64,000 nucleotides of DNA from Planococcus sp. A6 (GTDB lineage Bacteria; Bacillota; Bacilli; Bacillales_A; Planococcaceae). Under the pieces are notes generated by a model. That model made no database searches. It was not told where the DNA came from and saw nothing but the letters and a program-made list of their open reading frames with translations. The translations under genes were made by a program, and so were the position numbers. This document shows positions 21,568 to 30,400 of the stretch, one piece after another; the first letter of the stretch is position 1; every line of letters starts with the position of its first letter. The DNA lies in NCBI RefSeq assembly GCF_028823615.1, contig NZ_JAPEHT010000002.1:1-64000 (forward strand), given 5' to 3'.

Positions 21568-21867
21568 ATGAATATGGCTGATCATAAAGAACGGGTATAT
21601 GAGAATTTAAAAAAGCAATATGATGAAAGCGTTCAAGAATTGCGCTTTTATGAAAATGGAGAAAACAAAGTGGTTATGCGCGAAGTACAGTTAAAAGCGT
21701 ATGACGTAGCGCTAGAGCAAAATCTGGATCCTGAAGTTAGAGAGGAAATGGAGCTAGACAGAGAGTCTCTGGTTAGGATGATTGATGATTTCGAACAGAA
21801 CCTTGAAGACCAGAAGTTGAGAGTAAAAGTAAACCAGGCGCTTTTAGAAGCGTTCGATAAATTTTAA
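21568..21867 (+). CDS. Hypothetical protein upstream of terminase
   Basis: 99 residues from the ATG at 21568 with GGAGGGGG eight bases upstream. Highly charged helical protein (HKERVYENLKKQYDESVQEL; LVRMIDDFEQNLEDQKLRV) with coiled-coil character. It is absent from the remnant prophage, where a different small gene (794-1060) takes this slot. Family not recognised. Confidence 0.7.
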   Translation: MNMADHKERVYENLKKQYDESVQELRFYENGENKVVMREVQLKAYDVALEQNLDPEVREEMELDRESLVRMIDDFEQNLEDQKLRVKVNQALLEAFDKF

Positions 21868-21903
21868 GGTATTGACGTCCCCATTATTGGTGGCGTTTTT
21901 TCT

Positions 21904-22527
21904 ATGTCTAAAAAAGCAAATAGCGCGAGAGTGGGTGATAGAAAGATGGCTAAAGGGAAGTATCTTGATTGGGTAACTGAAGAGAGATTAGCACTGCTGA
22001 GTGGTTGGGCTAGAGACGGCCTGACAGATGAACAAATCGCTCATAACATCGGAATTAGCCGGTCCACACTGAATGAGTGGAAGAAGCGGTACCCGGACAT
22101 TTCGGACACCTTAAAAAGAGGCAAAGAAGTTGTTGATCGAATTATAGAGAACGCGATGATTAAGAACGCCACTGGCTACGATTACGAAGAAGTGACCTAT
22201 GTAACTGTGGAGATGGGCCGCGAAGAACATGACGAGCTGGTTGATGCGAAACTGGACGAGTTCGATGAGCAATACCCGGATGCTTCCAGGGAAGAACGCC
22301 TCAGCTTTATCGCCTCCATTCCGAAAACAAAAGAAGTGGTCAGCAAACGTGTGACGAAACACAAATCACCGGAAACGCTGGCTCAAATCTTCTGGCTGAA
22401 GAACCGTATGCCTGATCAGTGGAGGGATAAGCAGGAAATCAACCACAGTGGTGGTTTGGACAACAAGCTAGATCTAACCGGCCTGTCTGTCGAGGAGTTG
22501 AGGAAACTTGCTCAAACTGACGGATAA
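21904..22527 (+). CDS. terS: Terminase small subunit
   Basis: 207 residues, or 193 if the ATG at 21946 (MAKGKYLDWV) is used; the first ATG lies directly after a T-run hairpin and lacks a clear ribosome site. The N-terminal helix-turn-helix (GLTDEQIAHNIGISRSTLNE) binds the packaging site; TLKRGKEVVDRIIENAMIKN then forms the oligomerisation helix, and the C-terminus has SPETLAQIFWLKNRMP typical of this phage family. It overlaps terL by 20 bases. A degenerate paralog lies at 1402-1955. Confidence 0.9.
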   Translation: MSKKANSARVGDRKMAKGKYLDWVTEERLALLSGWARDGLTDEQIAHNIGISRSTLNEWKKRYPDISDTLKRGKEVVDRIIENAMIKNATGYDYEEVTYVTVEMGREEHDELVDAKLDEFDEQYPDASREERLSFIASIPKTKEVVSKRVTKHKSPETLAQIFWLKNRMPDQWRDKQEINHSGGLDNKLDLTGLSVEELRKLAQTDG

Positions 22528-23935
22528 GCAGCGGAAGCAGCTGGCGTGGGAAGCTCAGAGCGAACTGGCTCGCCGCTCATATCGCGATTATGTGGTCCAT
22601 GTTCATCGCGGGAATTATAAACATTTCCGGCACACCGAATACATTGCTGATCGATTAGAGCCAATTGCTCAAGGCAAACAGAAGTATATGTTTATCGAAA
22701 TGCCTCCTCGGCATGGTAAATCAATGACGGTGACTGAGAGCTTCCCAAGTTATTACCTGTCTAAGAACCCGAACAAGCGAGTCATTGCCGCTTCCTATTC
22801 CGATACATTAGCCAAGAAGTTTGGGCGCCTCAACCGGTCAAAGCTGGAAGAGTACGGTCCCGAGCTTTTTGGCGTTTCGTTATCGCAAAGCAATTCGTCT
22901 CAGAGTAACTGGGATGTAGCTGCTGAAGATGGTGGCATGATCTCCACGGGTATCGGCGGCTCTATTACCGGCCAAGGGGCAGACCTGCTGATTATTGATG
23001 ATCCATTCAAGAACGCCCAGGCCGCAAACTCGCAAACGATTCGCGACACGGTATGGGATGAATGGGAATCGACGCTTTCAACTCGTTTGCACAACAATGC
23101 TTCAGTCATTGTCATTATGACGCGGTGGCACGAGGACGATATTATTGGCCGCTTACTCGAGCGCTCTCCTCACGATTGGGAGCGGATCCGTATGCCGGCC
23201 ATTGCTGAGGACGAAGATGATTTACTCGGTCGGAAAATCGGTGAGCCGCTTTGTCCTGAACTGGGATATGACGAAAAGTGGGCAGCAGACAAACAGAAGG
23301 AAGTCGGAACGCGAACATGGAACGCACTCTTCCAACAACGTCCCGCTCCGGCAGGCGGTACCATCTTTAAGCGAGACTGGTGGAAGCATTATAAAGTGGC
23401 TCCCGCTCATTTCGATGAGATCATTCAATCATGGGATTGCACGTTCAAAGATGCTGAGACATCCGACTTTGTTTCCGGTCAAGTATGGGGCCGTATTGGA
23501 GCGGATAAGTATTTGTTGGACCGTGTAAAAGAACGAATGGGCCTGAAAGCAACAATGCAGGCAATCCGAACAATGTCAGCTAAATGGCCTCAAGCTCGGG
23601 CAAAGCTAGTTGAGGATAAGGCGAACGGAACCGCAGTCATTGAATTGCTGACTCAAGAAATACCTGGTCTTATTCCAGTGAATCCGAAAGGCGGTAAGGT
23701 GGTCCGTGCTCAAGCGGTCGCTCCAGAAGTAGAAGCAGGCAATGTATATTTGCCGGACGGCTCGATTGCCCCTTGGATTCATGACTATATTGGCGAATTC
23801 AGTACGTTCCCTTATGGAAAGAACGATGATGACGTCGATGGAATGACGCAAGCATTGTCCCGCTGGCATGAGCCGCCAGCTGAAAAGAAATATGTAGCGC
23901 CGCCGATGATTGGCGGGGTTAAAAGAAGGGGGTGA
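22508..23935 (+). CDS. terL: Terminase large subunit
   Basis: 475 residues from a TTG start inside the terS end. ATPase domain: Walker A MPPRHGKS (Lys71) and Walker B LLIIDDPF (Asp164, with Asp165 in the position usually held by Glu), then the coupling MTRWHEDD. Nuclease domain: SWDCTFKD (Asp310), LVEDKANG (Asp378 region) and DDDVDGMTQAL near the end supply the acidic metal ligands of an RNase H fold. It pumps DNA into proheads through the portal and cuts concatemers. The start MLKLTDKQRK matches the remnant copy at 1936. Confidence 0.94.
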   Translation: MLKLTDKQRKQLAWEAQSELARRSYRDYVVHVHRGNYKHFRHTEYIADRLEPIAQGKQKYMFIEMPPRHGKSMTVTESFPSYYLSKNPNKRVIAASYSDTLAKKFGRLNRSKLEEYGPELFGVSLSQSNSSQSNWDVAAEDGGMISTGIGGSITGQGADLLIIDDPFKNAQAANSQTIRDTVWDEWESTLSTRLHNNASVIVIMTRWHEDDIIGRLLERSPHDWERIRMPAIAEDEDDLLGRKIGEPLCPELGYDEKWAADKQKEVGTRTWNALFQQRPAPAGGTIFKRDWWKHYKVAPAHFDEIIQSWDCTFKDAETSDFVSGQVWGRIGADKYLLDRVKERMGLKATMQAIRTMSAKWPQARAKLVEDKANGTAVIELLTQEIPGLIPVNPKGGKVVRAQAVAPEVEAGNVYLPDGSIAPWIHDYIGEFSTFPYGKNDDDVDGMTQALSRWHEPPAEKKYVAPPMIGGVKRRG

Positions 23936-23939
23936 GTGA

Positions 23940-26156
23940 TTGGGACTCTATGATTGGTTTAATATCAAAAACGCCAAAAGAGATTCTAATTTGAGGAAGC
24001 ATGTAAGAGCGGCAGCGGCTACCACCAAGCAAACAAAGCAAACCGCATTTAAGTGGGAGCAGCAGTGGGGCCTTTATGAAAAGGTGCTCAGTCGAAAATC
24101 GTACAGCTCGAAAGAAGTAATCGATAGCTTGAAAGTGATTCGGGATTTGAACCCGGATGCCAGCATGGCCATCTGGAACTTGATTCGATTAGTCAATAGC
24201 GGCTTCGAAGTCGAGGCGGTACGGGCTGATGGAACACCGGACGATTCAATGACCGAGAAGCTCGAAGACCTGGCGAAGCGGGTCGGCCCTCTCTATGGAG
24301 GCGGCATGGACCAGCTTGTCGGTGTGTGGACGCTATCGGGTTACACGAGCGGCGGCTTTGCTGCAGAAGTCGAACTGAACGAGCAGCTGAACGATGTGGT
24401 GGACATCCATGTTGTAGAAGCGACATCAATCGACTTCATGCGTGATAAAGAGCTGAAAATGAATATGGTACAGCGGCAGTCTGACGGATCACTCAAAGTA
24501 TTGAATCCGGAGACTGTTTTTTATTATCCGCTGGATCCTGATGTTGGAGATCCGCACGGGCGAGCGCCGCTCCTGCCGATTCTGCAGATTGTTTTCTTCC
24601 AGGTGCAAGTTCTCAAAGACCTGCAGCGGGTCATTCATCATCAAGGCTATGAGCGCTTTGACATCTCCATTGTGGAAGAGAGCATCATGGGCGCCTTACC
24701 AGACGAGATTAAGCATGATCCGCAGATGGTATCAGATTTCGTTCAGGGCTTTATCGCAGATATGGAGAAGCATTTCAACGAGCTAGAGCCGGATGCTGAC
24801 TTTATTCATACCGATTCTGTAAAAATCACGACTACAGGCGGAGCGGGTAGTAAATCGATGGATGCTACTCGAGTGATTGAGGTCATCAATCAGCAAATCG
24901 TTTCCGCTCTGAAGATGCTGCCGATTCTACTTGGCCGCAATGAAGGCACGACAGAAACTCATGGGACCGTCCAATGGCAAATCTTTGTTGCGGGTGTGAA
25001 AAGCATCCAGCGAACAATCAAACGCCTAATGGAGCGGTCTTTTAACGTTTACCTGCAGGTGAATGGCTTTCAGGGACGTGCAAGGGTCACGTTCAACGAA
25101 TTGCCTGTCAGAAATGCCATGCAAGAGGCGCAGGCCGAGCAGATCCGGACGACCACGAAGAGAGACCAGGTAAATCAAGGATGGATTGATAATAACGAAG
25201 CGGCAAACGATGTTGTTGGCCATGATGCGGTTGGTCCCGCTCCTTCCGCGAGCAATCCGGTTCTTAATTCGTTCCGGCCGCCGACAAGCGCAGCGCGAAT
25301 GATGGGAAAGACACGAGCTGATGAAGATGATATTGAAGATGGCGCAGAGGCATTCATCAGCGAAACAGAAGAGCCTTGGGCCGAGCAAGTAGCAGAACTG
25401 ACGGATCAAGCGGAAGACGCCTTCGGGCGGTTCTTGGAGTTCCAACGCAAGGCATACATCGAACGGATGCGAGCAGCTGGAACGCCCCTGACTTCTGAGC
25501 AGGAAGCTATTGAAGCTTTCGGCGATTGGGTCCGGGCGAATATCCTTTATGACAGTTCCGAGCAATTGGCACTGTGGGATGAATTGGGCCGCGATTGGAT
25601 CGAGCTCGCTGCTACTGAAGGCGGGATGGCAAACGTGCTCACCTTCGATACTGCAGTCGAGTTCAATCCGCGGGATGAGAAGTTGCTAAGAGCGCTCAGC
25701 GACCGGTCACGCCGCTCCGCTGAGTTCATTCAAGATGCAACTGACGAAGATGTCATTATGGATCTCTGGGACACCGTAGCGGACGACAAGTACACCATTG
25801 ATAAAGCAGCAAAAGCGCTGGAAGAAAGCCAATCATTCAGCAAGTACCGAGCTAAAGTTATCGCTCGAACTGAAATGATTGGAGCGGCCCGCACCGGACA
25901 GAACGATTCAGACCGGCAAAGCGGCTTAGTAATCGGGAAGACTTGGAAATCTGCAAGGCAAGACCGGACGCGCCCAGGGCACCGGAAAGCGAGTGGGCAA
26001 ACGGTTGCTTTTGACGAGCCTTTCCTGATTGAAAACGGAAACGGGGAGTTGGAAGAGATGATGTTCCCGGGCGACTCGTCACGTGGGGCGTCCGCTTCGA
26101 ATGTCATTCAGTGCCGCTGCTGGTATAAACGGATATTAGAAGGAGAAGAATTGTAA
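23940..26156 (+). CDS. Portal protein fused to a MuF-like head morphogenesis domain
   Basis: 738 residues, far longer than a usual portal (about 450-500). Residues 1-480 form the portal (PDASMAIWNLIRLVNSGFEV; TTETHGTVQWQIFVAGVKSI). After an acidic linker, residues 500-735 carry a MuF/SPP1 gp7-like minor head domain: KYRAKVIARTEMIGAARTGQ, then the end VIQCRCWYKR matching the family's NCRC box. The portal forms the dodecameric DNA gate; MuF domains are packaged head proteins that can deliver toxins. The frame is continuous, with no stop or frameshift between the two parts. Confidence 0.85.
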   Translation: MGLYDWFNIKNAKRDSNLRKHVRAAAATTKQTKQTAFKWEQQWGLYEKVLSRKSYSSKEVIDSLKVIRDLNPDASMAIWNLIRLVNSGFEVEAVRADGTPDDSMTEKLEDLAKRVGPLYGGGMDQLVGVWTLSGYTSGGFAAEVELNEQLNDVVDIHVVEATSIDFMRDKELKMNMVQRQSDGSLKVLNPETVFYYPLDPDVGDPHGRAPLLPILQIVFFQVQVLKDLQRVIHHQGYERFDISIVEESIMGALPDEIKHDPQMVSDFVQGFIADMEKHFNELEPDADFIHTDSVKITTTGGAGSKSMDATRVIEVINQQIVSALKMLPILLGRNEGTTETHGTVQWQIFVAGVKSIQRTIKRLMERSFNVYLQVNGFQGRARVTFNELPVRNAMQEAQAEQIRTTTKRDQVNQGWIDNNEAANDVVGHDAVGPAPSASNPVLNSFRPPTSAARMMGKTRADEDDIEDGAEAFISETEEPWAEQVAELTDQAEDAFGRFLEFQRKAYIERMRAAGTPLTSEQEAIEAFGDWVRANILYDSSEQLALWDELGRDWIELAATEGGMANVLTFDTAVEFNPRDEKLLRALSDRSRRSAEFIQDATDEDVIMDLWDTVADDKYTIDKAAKALEESQSFSKYRAKVIARTEMIGAARTGQNDSDRQSGLVIGKTWKSARQDRTRPGHRKASGQTVAFDEPFLIENGNGELEEMMFPGDSSRGASASNVIQCRCWYKRILEGEEL

Positions 26157-26185
26157 AAAGCCGCTAAAAATATTAGCGGCTTTTT
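26155..26185. terminator. Bidirectional terminator between portal fusion and Cas2-like gene
   Basis: AAAAAGCCGCTAA / TTAGCGGCTTTTT arms with A and T runs. It ends the portal transcript on one side and the minus-strand Cas2-like gene on the other. Confidence 0.85.
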
Positions 26186-26186
26186 A

Positions 26187-26462
26187 TTAGGGTTGCAGAC
26201 CTTTTTTAGCTAACCAGTCCCAAAGTTCTGTTGAGGCTTTCCCGTAGTAACCTGAAGTCACCTTAGTAATAAAGACATTATCATTTTTATCCATTACAGG
26301 ATAAACGACATTGTAGATTTCTTTTGCCGACAAGTTTGTATCTACAAACCAGATGGATTCTAAATCATGTCTGTTATCTCCAAGAGACTTGATTGCTTTA
26401 TATAAAGCGGAATAATCTTGTCCTGGAGATTTTAAATCATAAGTAATCAAATAGACTGTCAT
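26187..26462 (-). CDS. Cas2-like small protein, antisense moron in the head operon
   Basis: 91 residues from the ATG at 26462; a longer upstream frame overlaps the protease gene and has no protein character. It opens MTVYLITYDLKSPGQDY, a beta strand followed by Asp9 in the place of the Cas2 catalytic Asp, then LYKAIKSLGDNRHDLESIWF and a final ELWDWLAKKGL. This is the ferredoxin-like pattern of the Cas2/VapD superfamily, often misnamed SinR-like in databases. It runs against all surrounding structural genes and has its own terminator. There is no CRISPR array or other cas gene here, so a role in adaptation is unlikely; a nuclease, toxin or host-takeover role is possible. Confidence 0.75.
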   Translation of the reverse strand: MTVYLITYDLKSPGQDYSALYKAIKSLGDNRHDLESIWFVDTNLSAKEIYNVVYPVMDKNDNVFITKVTSGYYGKASTELWDWLAKKGLQP

Positions 26463-26541
26463 AAATTTCACCACACTTTCTATATTTAGTAAATTCGTTA
26501 AAGCATTAAAAAAATCCTTTTTTTGAGAGGAGGTGAAATAA

Positions 26542-27768
26542 ATGGGAGATAGTACTGTACTGCATTTGCCAGCAAGAATTACGTTATCGACAGAAGAGGC
26601 ACCGAATACCGATATAGATCTCGAAAAGATTAATCGGCATACATTGGAGCCGGTTGAAGTATCTGAAATTTTCACATTCAGCGGGAACTGTTCGAATGAT
26701 CGAATGGACTCGCACTTTACACGAATGGATCCAGTCACCACGCTGCGGAATTACGCAGACGACTTGAAGAACGGCGTCAGCTTGCAGGAAGGCCATAACG
26801 TTTACGTGAATCCTTACGGCCGTTCCTATGACGGAGAGGTCACCACAGTAGGCGACGAGAGCGGGCTATCGAATGCCGTTCGCGGCAGCTGGTACATCAT
26901 GCGCGGGATTACAGCAAACGGCAACAAAACGGATGACACCATCCTGCAAATCAAAGCCGGTATCGTCCGCGATATGTCGGTCGGCTTCGCTGGCGGGTCG
27001 TATCGGTGCGGTAGCTGCGGCAAAGACCTGTGGAATTCTGACTGTCCGCATATTCCTGGACTGGAAGACGAAAATGGACGCGTATCATTCGCGTGGATCG
27101 TGGATGCACGCTTACGAGAAGTCTCGACAGTCTATAAGGGATCTACACCAAACGCGTACATCGACAAAGCGCGAGATTACGTGAAGCAAGGCCAAATGGA
27201 AATGGATAAAGTGCATAAGCTGGAGCAGCGATTCGACGTTCGATTGGACGACGGAAGCCGCTCTTTTTATATTGCGCAAAATAAGAAGGGAGCAGGAGCA
27301 AATATGAATTTGATGGATCAACTACGAAGTGAATTGAAAGATAACAAAATTGAAAAGCGGGCCGTCTACGATCTTTTGACAGCGGAGGGGGAGAAATTCC
27401 GTCAGCCGGATGACATCGCCATTCGCAATGAGCTTGGAGATGCGGCAACTGTTGATGGTGTGAAGAAAATGAAGGAAGAGGCGGAGCAGGGGCGCCAATA
27501 CGTAACTGATCTTGTCGACCAAGCCGTGAAAGCTCGTGTCCGTGCGCAAGGCGAAGGCTTCAAGTCGGAGCCATATAAGAACATGCTGTCTCGCTCTGCA
27601 GATATTGAATACATCAAGTCAGAAATCGAAGCATACGACGCGATGGCAGGGGAGCGGTTCACGCCAGGTCGCCAAACAGAAGCAGAGAAGCTAGCTGGAC
27701 GCCAACAAGCGGCTGGTGGCGATGATGACGTCATCGTATCTGAAACATATAAAGGAGCTGGGAAATAA
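26542..27768 (+). CDS. Prohead protease with C-terminal scaffold region
   Basis: 408 residues with GAGAGGAGGTG upstream. The N-terminal protease-like domain spans about 40-215: GIVRDMSVGFAGG, then AWIVDARLREVSTVYKGSTP, matching the SxGF and LxEVSxV landmarks of phage head-maturation proteases. A CxxC-x(6)-C-x-H cluster (CGSCGKDLWNSDCPH) inserted at about 153-167 looks zinc-binding. The C-terminal 180 residues are helical and charged (LMDQLRSELKDNKIEKRAVY), as expected for a scaffold. The whole is a probable protease-scaffold fusion that shapes the capsid and digests itself. Confidence 0.8.
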   Translation: MGDSTVLHLPARITLSTEEAPNTDIDLEKINRHTLEPVEVSEIFTFSGNCSNDRMDSHFTRMDPVTTLRNYADDLKNGVSLQEGHNVYVNPYGRSYDGEVTTVGDESGLSNAVRGSWYIMRGITANGNKTDDTILQIKAGIVRDMSVGFAGGSYRCGSCGKDLWNSDCPHIPGLEDENGRVSFAWIVDARLREVSTVYKGSTPNAYIDKARDYVKQGQMEMDKVHKLEQRFDVRLDDGSRSFYIAQNKKGAGANMNLMDQLRSELKDNKIEKRAVYDLLTAEGEKFRQPDDIAIRNELGDAATVDGVKKMKEEAEQGRQYVTDLVDQAVKARVRAQGEGFKSEPYKNMLSRSADIEYIKSEIEAYDAMAGERFTPGRQTEAEKLAGRQQAAGGDDDVIVSETYKGAGK

Positions 27769-28157
27769 TGTTGAACAAGCGCGGTGGAATTGTACCTGAT
27801 AGCTATGGTCTATCACTAACAGTATTCGCACAGGAGGCAACGCAGGAAGCGCCGGTCAAAGCCGGGGCACCTTTGAAACTCGCAACAACAGGAGCTTACC
27901 ACGCAGTGAAATGCGCGGATGGAGACGACGTGCAATTGGTGGCCAAGCATACTGTCACGGATTCGGACGCGCCGCTTGGCGTACATGCTTACGGCTTCTC
28001 ACGCAATGCAGAATTTAAGTATTCTGGCGCAATTGCAGTCGGTGATTCAGTAGTAGCAGATGCAACTGGCGGCGTAAAAGTGGCTGCAGCAGCAAACGGA
28101 ACATTTGTGGCATTGGTAAATACAGCGAAAGGCACAGTCGAAGTACTGTTGCCATAA
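27768..28157 (+). CDS. Probable capsid decoration protein
   Basis: 129 residues, start overlapping the protease stop. Beta-rich, low in charge, Ala/Val/Gly-rich (KAGAPLKLATTGAYHAVKCA; GDSVVADATGGVKVAAAANG), the look of small head-decoration or stabilisation proteins that precede the major capsid gene. Assignment rests on composition and position. Confidence 0.65.
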   Translation: MLNKRGGIVPDSYGLSLTVFAQEATQEAPVKAGAPLKLATTGAYHAVKCADGDDVQLVAKHTVTDSDAPLGVHAYGFSRNAEFKYSGAIAVGDSVVADATGGVKVAAAANGTFVALVNTAKGTVEVLLP

Positions 28158-28170
28158 TGGAGGGGAAATA

Positions 28171-29262
28171 ATGGAATTCAAACACAAAATCAAAAACAGT
28201 CGCGGGGAAGTAGTTCAACTTAAAAACGGGACGGACCTCACATCAGCAATCAAAGAAGCAGCACGAGCGGATGGTCGAATTGCAGGACAGGCGCCTGATT
28301 TGATGGGCAAAAACAGCTCGGCAACATTCCGCGCTTACTTGGATCAACAAGGCGTAACGGTTAAAGATGCCATTCGTTCACTCGGCTTTGCGGATGTCGG
28401 GCCGATGCAAGCTCGTGCATTGTATGAGAACGATAATACGAAGCCGCTCTTTAACGCCGTATTGGAAGACGGGTTCCGTGAAGGATATTTGGCTGCAGGC
28501 CGTGCAAGCGAGCTGATTGCTCAGACAATCTCGATGGACCAGATGTCTTACCAGTACTATGAAATCGAAAACAAAGAGAACGATGACCTTGATCTATCTC
28601 TTGTTGGCCAGGGTGCGCCAATTCCGGTCGTCTCCATCAAGCTCGATACGAACCACACGATCTTTGTGTACAAGCGCGGTGGCGGTATTGAAATCACGGA
28701 TGAGGCAAAGTCTATGCGCTTCGATATGTTGGCGCTGCACTTGCGCAAACGCGGCTTGCAAATGGGCCGCACGGATGAAAAGCTGGCCATTCATCGCTTG
28801 TTGAATGGGTACTTCAAAGACGGCACTGATGCCGCTCCGACAGTTGGCGTTAAAACGGCTAGTGACTGGAAGATGTCCGATATTTGGTACGCCGCTCAAT
28901 ACGGGAACCAAGAACACGGATTCACTTACAACCGTGCCGTCATGAACCTGAAAACTGCCGAGAAGTGGGCGACGATGAAAGAGGATAACGGTCAAATGAT
29001 CTTCTTGAACGAGCTGAAGAACGGCGATATGCCGGATATGCTTCGCATGGCTCCATTCATTTCCGAGTCTGTGCCAGATGACCGCATCATGGTTGTCGAT
29101 ACACGCTTCGCGCTTGCTGAGTACCAGTACAAGCCATTCTCAGTTGAAAACGAGCGTAACGCGAAGACGCAGGTTGAAGGTTCATACGCAACCGTCACTT
29201 CTGACTACGTGCCATTCGATAAGAACGCACGTATGATCATCAAACTGGACACAGCACGATAA
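28171..29262 (+). CDS. Major capsid protein
   Basis: 363 residues, strong GGAGG site. It occupies the capsid slot after the protease and decoration genes. Sequence landmarks are SATFRAYLDQQGVTVKDAI, IFVYKRGGGIEITDEAKSMR and the C-terminal YVPFDKNARMIIKLDTAR. The size and the Gly/Glu-rich middle fit an HK97-fold capsid without a long delta domain. Assembles the head around the scaffold. Confidence 0.85.
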   Translation: MEFKHKIKNSRGEVVQLKNGTDLTSAIKEAARADGRIAGQAPDLMGKNSSATFRAYLDQQGVTVKDAIRSLGFADVGPMQARALYENDNTKPLFNAVLEDGFREGYLAAGRASELIAQTISMDQMSYQYYEIENKENDDLDLSLVGQGAPIPVVSIKLDTNHTIFVYKRGGGIEITDEAKSMRFDMLALHLRKRGLQMGRTDEKLAIHRLLNGYFKDGTDAAPTVGVKTASDWKMSDIWYAAQYGNQEHGFTYNRAVMNLKTAEKWATMKEDNGQMIFLNELKNGDMPDMLRMAPFISESVPDDRIMVVDTRFALAEYQYKPFSVENERNAKTQVEGSYATVTSDYVPFDKNARMIIKLDTAR

Positions 29263-29275
29263 GGAGGAGAGCCTA

Positions 29276-29614
29276 ATGGCTAAAATCGATACAGCAGATG
29301 AAATCGTGAACGAGTTCCCTGATAAAGGGTACGAAGCAGAGAAGCTTGCTGAAGAGAATACGCAAGCAGATCTGGATCAGCTGCAGAAAGACTTGCGGGC
29401 GGAGCGGGAGGCGGCCGGGGATGAATCCCCACCGTCTCCTTCTGACGTTCCAGAAGAGAAGGCTGTCAAGAAATATCGGCTAAAAGATCCAAAGACTTCT
29501 TATCAGGAAGTTGGATTCACTCTGGCTGACGATCAGGAGAAGGAGCTTCCAGAGAATCCGTCGTCATTCCTGATGGCTCGTATTAAAGCCGGGTTTATTG
29601 TTGAGGTGAAGTGA
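29276..29614 (+). CDS. Hypothetical head-region protein
   Basis: 112 residues. An acidic helical N-terminal half (EKLAEENTQADLDQLQKDLR; then a Pro/Ser linker) is followed by a C-terminal domain KYRLKDPKTSYQEVGFTLAD that ends LMARIKAGFIVEVK. The C-terminal part resembles small beta modules seen next to capsid genes. Function unknown. Confidence 0.65.
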   Translation: MAKIDTADEIVNEFPDKGYEAEKLAEENTQADLDQLQKDLRAEREAAGDESPPSPSDVPEEKAVKKYRLKDPKTSYQEVGFTLADDQEKELPENPSSFLMARIKAGFIVEVK

Positions 29615-29615
29615 T

Positions 29616-30032
29616 ATGGCATTTGCAACCGTTGAGGAAGTAAGAGAGCGCGTTGCTTTTGAAGAAATAAATGATTTAGCTGATGCAAAGATTACAGACT
29701 TAGTTGAGCGAGCGGAGCGGTGGATCAGACGATTCACCGGCCGCAGCTTTGCTGATGAAAAAGATGCAGATAAAAAAGCAGACCTGAGGCGAGCGACCAT
29801 TCTACTTGTGGAGTTTTTGTGGTTTCAGGATCAGCCAGAAATGAAAGAAGAAGCTTTTGATAATGTGCAGTCTGAAAAGCTGGGCTCGTATTCATATACG
29901 AAAAAAAGCGCAGAACCTGGTGAAGCCACTGGAGTTGTTGAATTGGATCAGATTCTTTACTCTCTGCGGCCGTCTGCAAATCTAAAGCCACTCTTCTTTT
30001 CAACTTTTGGTCCAGGGAGCGGGACGCGATGA
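29616..30032 (+). CDS. Head-tail connector protein (gp6/gp15-like)
   Basis: 138 residues. The helical opening FATVEEVRERVAFEEINDLA, then KITDLVERAERWIRRFTGR, has the typical pattern of adaptor proteins that bind the portal. It directly follows the capsid block and is four bases into overlap with the next connector gene. Probable adaptor ring between portal and stopper. Confidence 0.8.
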   Translation: MAFATVEEVRERVAFEEINDLADAKITDLVERAERWIRRFTGRSFADEKDADKKADLRRATILLVEFLWFQDQPEMKEEAFDNVQSEKLGSYSYTKKSAEPGEATGVVELDQILYSLRPSANLKPLFFSTFGPGSGTR

Positions 30033-30400
30033 ATTTGCGCCGCTTATTGATACACCGCTGCACAGTCATAACACCCGGACTTAAAGTGGGGGAAACGGAA
30101 TACGGGAAGCCCATTTATAAAGACGTGAAGAAAGAAGATGTGCCGTGCCGCGCCGATTCAATTCAGCGCACAATCGCCACAGACGCTTATAGCACGGATA
30201 TCGTCACCAAGAATGTGCTTTTTCTTTCGCCTGATGAGCAGTTCAACGAGAATACAAAGTTTGAAAACATTCGCGATCAGAATGGCCATCCAGTATTGCC
30301 CGGTGCTTATCGATTCCAGGAAAGCAAGCCGGCATACGGAAAACGGAGGCTGCATCATCATGAAGTCTCTCTTGAGAAAGTGAGTGGATCGAATGGCTGA
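30029..30400 (+). CDS. Head closure/stopper protein
   Basis: 123 residues. It starts MNLRRLLIHRCTVITPGL and has GKPIYKDVKKEDVPCRADSI and VLFLSPDEQF, the beta-rich layout of SPP1 gp16-like stoppers. Overlaps both neighbours, as expected in the connector cluster. Closes the portal channel after packaging. Confidence 0.78.
   Translation: MNLRRLLIHRCTVITPGLKVGETEYGKPIYKDVKKEDVPCRADSIQRTIATDAYSTDIVTKNVLFLSPDEQFNENTKFENIRDQNGHPVLPGAYRFQESKPAYGKRRLHHHEVSLEKVSGSNG

Noticed and set aside
26187-26462. Cas2-like gene as part of a CRISPR-Cas locus
   Set aside because: No repeat array, no cas1 or effector gene anywhere in the window.
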